Origin: Prochilodus magdalenae
Taxonomy: Eukaryota > Chordata > Actinopteri > Characiformes > Prochilodontidae
Length of the DNA: 64,000 bases
Direction: 5' to 3'
Assembly: GCA_024036415.1 (NCBI GenBank)
Contig: JAMWET010001089.1
Location: 524,501-588,500 of the forward strand
Both the position numbers and the translations under genes were made by a program. Under the pieces are notes generated by a model, which saw nothing but the letters and a program-made list of their open reading frames with translations, was not told the origin of the DNA and searched no databases. Shown piece by piece: positions 48,101 to 64,000 of this stretch; the stretch's first letter is position 1, and each line of letters starts with the position of its first letter.

Positions 48101-49468
48101 TCAACTGGGGTGTGTATGTGTGTGTGTGTGTAGGAATGTGTTATCAGACCCAGCCTTCCTGTGGCTCCTAATCCCCTTCCCACTGCCCACCCTCCCCCGT
48201 CTCTCCTTTCTCGCTCTGTCTCTCGGCCTCTGAGCTCCACTCCTCCCAGCGGGGGCCACAAGGGGGGGGAGGGGCAGCCTCTTGGTCATGTGACCCAAGT
48301 CGCTCCCCCATTTGGCATGCGGACAAATGGGAGATTTTGGACAGCAGTCTCAAGTGAGCCATTAGCTCGCGCTGTCTTTACTGATGCTCCAAAAGATGTC
48401 CTCCATTTTAAGTTATTGACTCTTGATTAAGTGGACCTGCCTTTAAAAAAATAATGGGCTTTCTTTTGGGTTGCGCTTCACATAGCCTGCATACCATGCA
48501 GAGCTAGAGATCCTCAGGTGTTGTGGAGATCCGGGCAGTTTTGCATCCTGGTACTTCATTTTACCAGTTTGGGGGGGGTTCTTGGTTTCCGCCTATCAGG
48601 TTGCTCCTTAAGGTTTCCACGGCCTCCATTCTGCCTCAGTCCGTGGTTTTGCACACTCTAAACGCACCATCCCCTCTGAGAGCTGAATCTGCACTTCGGT
48701 TTAAGAGCGCTGACACATGACCATTTCTCCGGCCTATCAGAAATCAAAAGGCCTGCAGGGCTTCTCTGTGCTGCTGGCAAAAAAAGTGGAGGCGTTTAGG
48801 AACCTGAAAGGAATACTTCATCCAAAAATGCCAACATGGCCAAGAAAACTAGCACAAGGTTGTTTAAGAAAAACTGCACAGACTCAACTAGATTGCATGC
48901 ATTGTTAGCAGTGCTAGACATTTTGGCTGAAGTTCAGCCCCTTCTTTAACTTCCACGCCCCTGCAGCAGCGTCCCAGCTAAAGCTTCCCTGCAATGAACT
49001 TTCCTGTTCTACAAGCAGAGGAGACGTCCAGGGCAAACCTATCAACTCAACCTGTGACATGGACAGGGAAAGCAAACGAAGAAGTGGGCCGGAGAGAAGA
49101 TGGACTTGAAAAGGGCAAAAAAAAATAATGGAACAGAGAGATTGCCAAAAATATTTTGAGGGGCTGAGAGAGAGAGAGATGTGTTTGAGTGTGGATAGTG
49201 TTGTTGGGGTGTGCAGGGGGAGGGGGGCACAGCAGGATCAGGGCACTGCAGGCCAGGGAGTAATAAGAGGAAAAAAGGAGGTGGTTAGAATAAGCCTTAG
49301 AGAGAGAGTGTGCAAGAGAAAGAGAAAGAACAGTGTGTTCTGTTCATTCCAAGGCAAGAACAGTTTGTGCTGTTATCCGTTACACACGTACACACACAGA
49401 ATGAAGAGTAAGAGATGGGGATGCTGAAGTGTACTAGCTATGGGCTCATAAATAAGATTCACAAGAGA

Positions 49469-49498
49469 GTGTGTGTGTGTGTGTGTGTGCGCGCGCGC
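49469..49498. repeat. (GT)n(GC)n alternating purine-pyrimidine tract
   Basis: About ten GT units run directly into five GC units, a sequence type prone to adopt Z-DNA. Confidence 0.85.
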
Positions 49499-51687
49499 TC
49501 ATGCATGCTGTCCGCATGTTACCAGACTGTATATGCGTTTTATTTTTGTTGTCTCTATGACGCAGACTTAAACAAACCGCCGTTTGTGGCTTCCCGTGCC
49601 CACATGCCAGCCTCCCTGTGTGTGTTTCTGTGCTTATGCTCGACAGAAGTGGTGCGCATTATGTCGCCGCTTCGAGCACCTCATTCAAAAGGCATCGCGT
49701 GTGTGGTTTTATGAGAGGGAAGAAGAGAAAGAATGCTGCAGTGTCGTGTTGAAGCCGCGCCGGCAGATGCATTACTGTAATTTGTAGTACCTGTTAGGAT
49801 GGTTGCTCCTTCGCTGAAGGGGCTCTCTAATATGTGATGCTAATAATCACAGAGGTTGGCTTTCTCAAGTGTGGGCCTAATTAGCCACAGGCAGTTCGGT
49901 CTGTCAGCCAGTCGGTTTGATGTTAATTAATTCAAGTGGAGGGCTGCGCCAATATGACGATATTTATTGTTATTGTGATGAATTACATCACCATATGTCA
50001 CAGTCTGTCTTTCTGAGCAAATTGTGGATATCGTCCGGACCTAAAAACACTTCCCAGCTGCCTGTTTGACGACAAGAGAGCATAATGAGTGTTGTGTAAT
50101 TGTGTTTAGTGCAGCAGGGGGTGTTAAATAGTATTTTTTAAATGTGGCCTTACTTTGTCGTTTCCTGTCAGGGGGGGAGGGAATATTGTGAAACGGTATT
50201 ATGATATTACATTGTGGCCGAATTACCTGTCCCCAATCAAGACCTTGTTATAAGAGGACAAATGAAAGTGTTCAATCAATCGTCTGTGCTTCTTTCTCTA
50301 AAAATATGTTTTGAAATCCTTTGGAAGCACGGCTAGACAAAATATAAAATTGGCACTAGTCATTTTGGCCACCGAGCCAGTTAATCTTTTGGCTGAAGTT
50401 AACAAGTCATGGCCAGACTAATATAGAAGTGTTGATTGGGTACCCATTAATGCCTCAATTAACCATCTTGCATCAGTAAAGACCAATCTGGTGTTGCTCG
50501 GAAAAAGGGAGTGCTTGCATTAGATCCTGTGGTGACCAAGCGGCTCATTCGGTTAGAAAAAAGATCAAGTCATGGATTCAGTGACCAGGTTCTTTACAGG
50601 GCTGAGTCAGACGCCAGGCAGGTGGAAGTGCCTACCCCTGTGTTAAAGAGTCGTGTCTATAAATGGTGTATTGTTAATTGTGACCCAGTTTTATTGGTTG
50701 GCCTCTTTTGACACTCTGATGTGATAAGTAAGTCAGATTCATTTTAATCATTAGTAGATTACCCGATTGCTTATTTGATCAGCGGTGACAGCACTAGTAC
50801 AGGCACTGAGACTTGAGAAATTGAGCAAACATTGTGTCAGGGTTTGGTTATGAATGAGAGAGAGAGAGAGAGACATGTGAGTATGTTAATATTATTAAGC
50901 CTGATTCGCTCAAGTGGTTATCAAAACACAACAGCGGAGAGTCTCGTGCAACCCCCCTACCACCTCCCAATCTTCTCAAATGCACACTCTTTCTCACATA
51001 CACACCATTTCTCTCCCTCCCACCCTTTCATTATCCCTGTAGGTGTCCCTCTCTCTGATAAACTCCGCTACTCCTTTGAGTGACTCTCTCAGTCTCTTCT
51101 TTACCTCCCCCCGCCTTCTCTGAGCCTTTTCTCCATCCTTCTTTCAAAGCTGTAGGGTGTCTGACCTAGATCCGTTAAGGAGAGAGTAAGGGAAACGGAA
51201 TGGAGTGCAAGAGAGAGAAGGATGGAGAATGGGAGAGGAGTGCAGATGGGGGAAGGGGGTGACAGGCACTGATGTTGGCAGCAAATTAGCATGTCTGTTA
51301 ATGGTGCTTACCCTGGAGATAGGAGGCAGACGCAGAGGTATTGAACAAGGAGGGGGCAGAGTAAAGCTCATTGGGGTGTGTTCAATGAAGGTGTGTCTGT
51401 GTGCATACATGTATTTGTATGTGTAGTGGGAGGTGTCTTGTCATCATTAACGACTGCACACACAGATATGCAGGTACGCAAAGGCGACAAGGGCGAGCCA
51501 TCTCTTTCTCCAAACGAGCTCCCCTGGTCACTTTAAATAATTGATAGAGGTTGAAGGCATTATCTTCGAGGAGGGCTCGAATCGCACACACAGACAGCCA
51601 TGAGATCCTCAGCCTTTTTTCCACACTGCATTTTTCTCTTCCTTTTGAAATCAAAGCGCTATAAATAGCCCCCTCATCTCATGCCCC

Positions 51688-51690
<3 letters not shown>

Positions 51691-51730
<40 letters not shown>

Positions 51731-51967
51731 CTCGCTCTCGCTCTCGCTCTCGCTCTCGCTCTCGCTCTCGCTCTCGCTGTCTCTCTGTCTCTCGCTGTCT
51801 CTCTGTCTCTCTCTGTCTCTCTCGCTGTCTCTCTGTCTCGCTGTCTCTCTGTCTCTCTGTCTCTCTCTCTCTCTCTGTCTCTCTCTCTCTCTCGCTGTCT
51901 CGCTGTCTCTCTGTCTCTCTCTCTGTCTCTCTCTCTCTCTCTCACTGTCTCTCTGTCTCTGTCTCTG

Positions 51968-52038
<71 letters not shown>

Positions 52039-52039
52039 G
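51691..52039. repeat. Long polypyrimidine tract with ctctcg minisatellite
   Basis: About 350 bases are almost purely C and T on the + strand. Plain (CT)n flanks about eight CTCTCG units (51725-51778) and then irregular CTGTCTCT units. It makes long spurious Leu/Ser and Arg/Glu frames. It lies about 570 bases upstream of exon 2. Confidence 0.9.
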
Positions 52040-52664
52040 TGTGTGGAGAAGAGGAATCTGCAGCCAGCGGTGTTTGGAGCAGGGGCGTGCTTGCTTGTCC
52101 ACAAAAAACATGCATCGTCTCCATCGCTCTCAGCTCCTCTTTTGTCTTCCTGAGCTTTCCAGCAGAAGAAAGTACTCCTCTCATAGTCACCCCCACACTC
52201 CGAATCCTCTGAATCTGGGAGTTGTGCCTTACTGGAAAAGCTTACTGGCCTTGTGGTTAACACTGTACATAGATGTAATGGGAGGTATCTTTATTCTTTA
52301 ATCTTCATAATAAAGCTGTGATTAGTGGAGTGACTCCAACAGGAATGCTTGCGAAACGTGTGTTATCGAAGCTGTGGGGGTGAGCAGAGATGTGTCTGAG
52401 CCGGGTGATTGGTGATTAACCCTTTGCGCCCGTGGGGGGGTGAGCTGCAGCCATCAAAGAGAAGCTGTACAGCACCAACAGCAGCCGATATCAGGACTTG
52501 TGTTCCTCAGTGAGTCATAACGTGGGGGGGAAAGACCTCTGCTTGTCAAAGTGACGTTTTTCTTGCTTTGCTCCCCTCTTTCTTCTCTCGTCTGTCTTCA
52601 TCTCTCAGACTGCCTGCCAGGTTGAGGTGATTTGGGGTTCCCTGCTGACCCCCACGTTCCTCCG

Positions 52665-64000
<11,336 letters not shown>

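Larger units (their letters stand above)
32884..52608 (+). other. zmiz2: zmiz2 intron 1 (~19.7 kb)
   Basis: Contains no coding exon I can support. It holds a possible alternative exon at 38308-38376, a G-run cluster at 40472, GA-rich tracts at 45664-45708 and 46412-46475, a fold-back repeat at 45005, a (GT)n(GC)n tract at 49469 and a large pyrimidine tract at 51691. Unique-looking sequence at 49790-49960 may be conserved noncoding DNA. A 190-codon antisense frame at 36651-37223 has no recognisable domain. Confidence 0.55.

Noticed and set aside
51674..52301. Long Leu/Ser and Arg/Glu open frames (up to 206 codons) on both strands
   Set aside because: They are translations of the C/T repeat and have no complex sequence in the biased part.

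Overview
This is vertebrate genomic DNA, almost certainly from a ray-finned (teleost) fish. It has long introns with GT/AG boundaries, CpG depletion over most of its length, abundant (CA)n/(CT)n/(AT)n microsatellites, decayed Tc1/mariner transposons, tRNA-derived SINEs with the common fish 3' tail, and a fold-back element I associate with otophysan fishes (characins, catfishes, electric fishes). The order-level guess is from memory and is weak.

The one gene I can name is zmiz2 (zinc finger MIZ-type containing 2, ZIMP7-like) on the + strand, occupying the right half. A CpG-rich promoter and non-coding exon 1 lie near 32.5-32.9 kb. A 19.7 kb intron follows, then exon 2 with the start codon at 52665. 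Fourteen more coding exons run to the window end, where the gene is cut off. The 729 complete codons seen include the Pro/Gly/Met-rich N-terminal half, the Ala/Thr repeat, the conserved X-SPRING region and an intact SP-RING/MIZ zinc finger. The C-terminal activation region lies beyond the window.

The left half has no gene I can name. Positions 1 to about 3.7 kb differ in character from the rest: CpG is not depleted and no fish repeats are seen. This may be foreign or misassembled sequence. From about 4.69 to 14.46 kb lies a tandem, indel-riddled array of a roughly 2-3 kb unit. Its most striking part is an exon-like block on the minus strand, present in at least six copies. It has a splice-acceptor-like 5' edge, a splice-donor-like 3' edge (AAG or GAG followed by GTAGGTG) and an open, phase-0, hydrophilic reading frame. 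The three full copies are 210, 174 and 186 nt, all multiples of three. A leader block with a CTCF-like motif recurs beside them. This looks like a reiterated exon or a relic cluster of a multicopy gene family and is the main candidate for something undescribed.

From 14.5 to 32 kb the window is intergenic and rich in transposon relics: Tc1-like copies at 15.1-16.3 and 19.7-20.9 kb, SINEs, fold-back elements at 24.1 and 29.5 kb, and minisatellites of the motif ggccactttattagaaacacc. Exon boundaries were read by eye from splice consensus and frame continuity. Repeat family names come from memory and were not searched.
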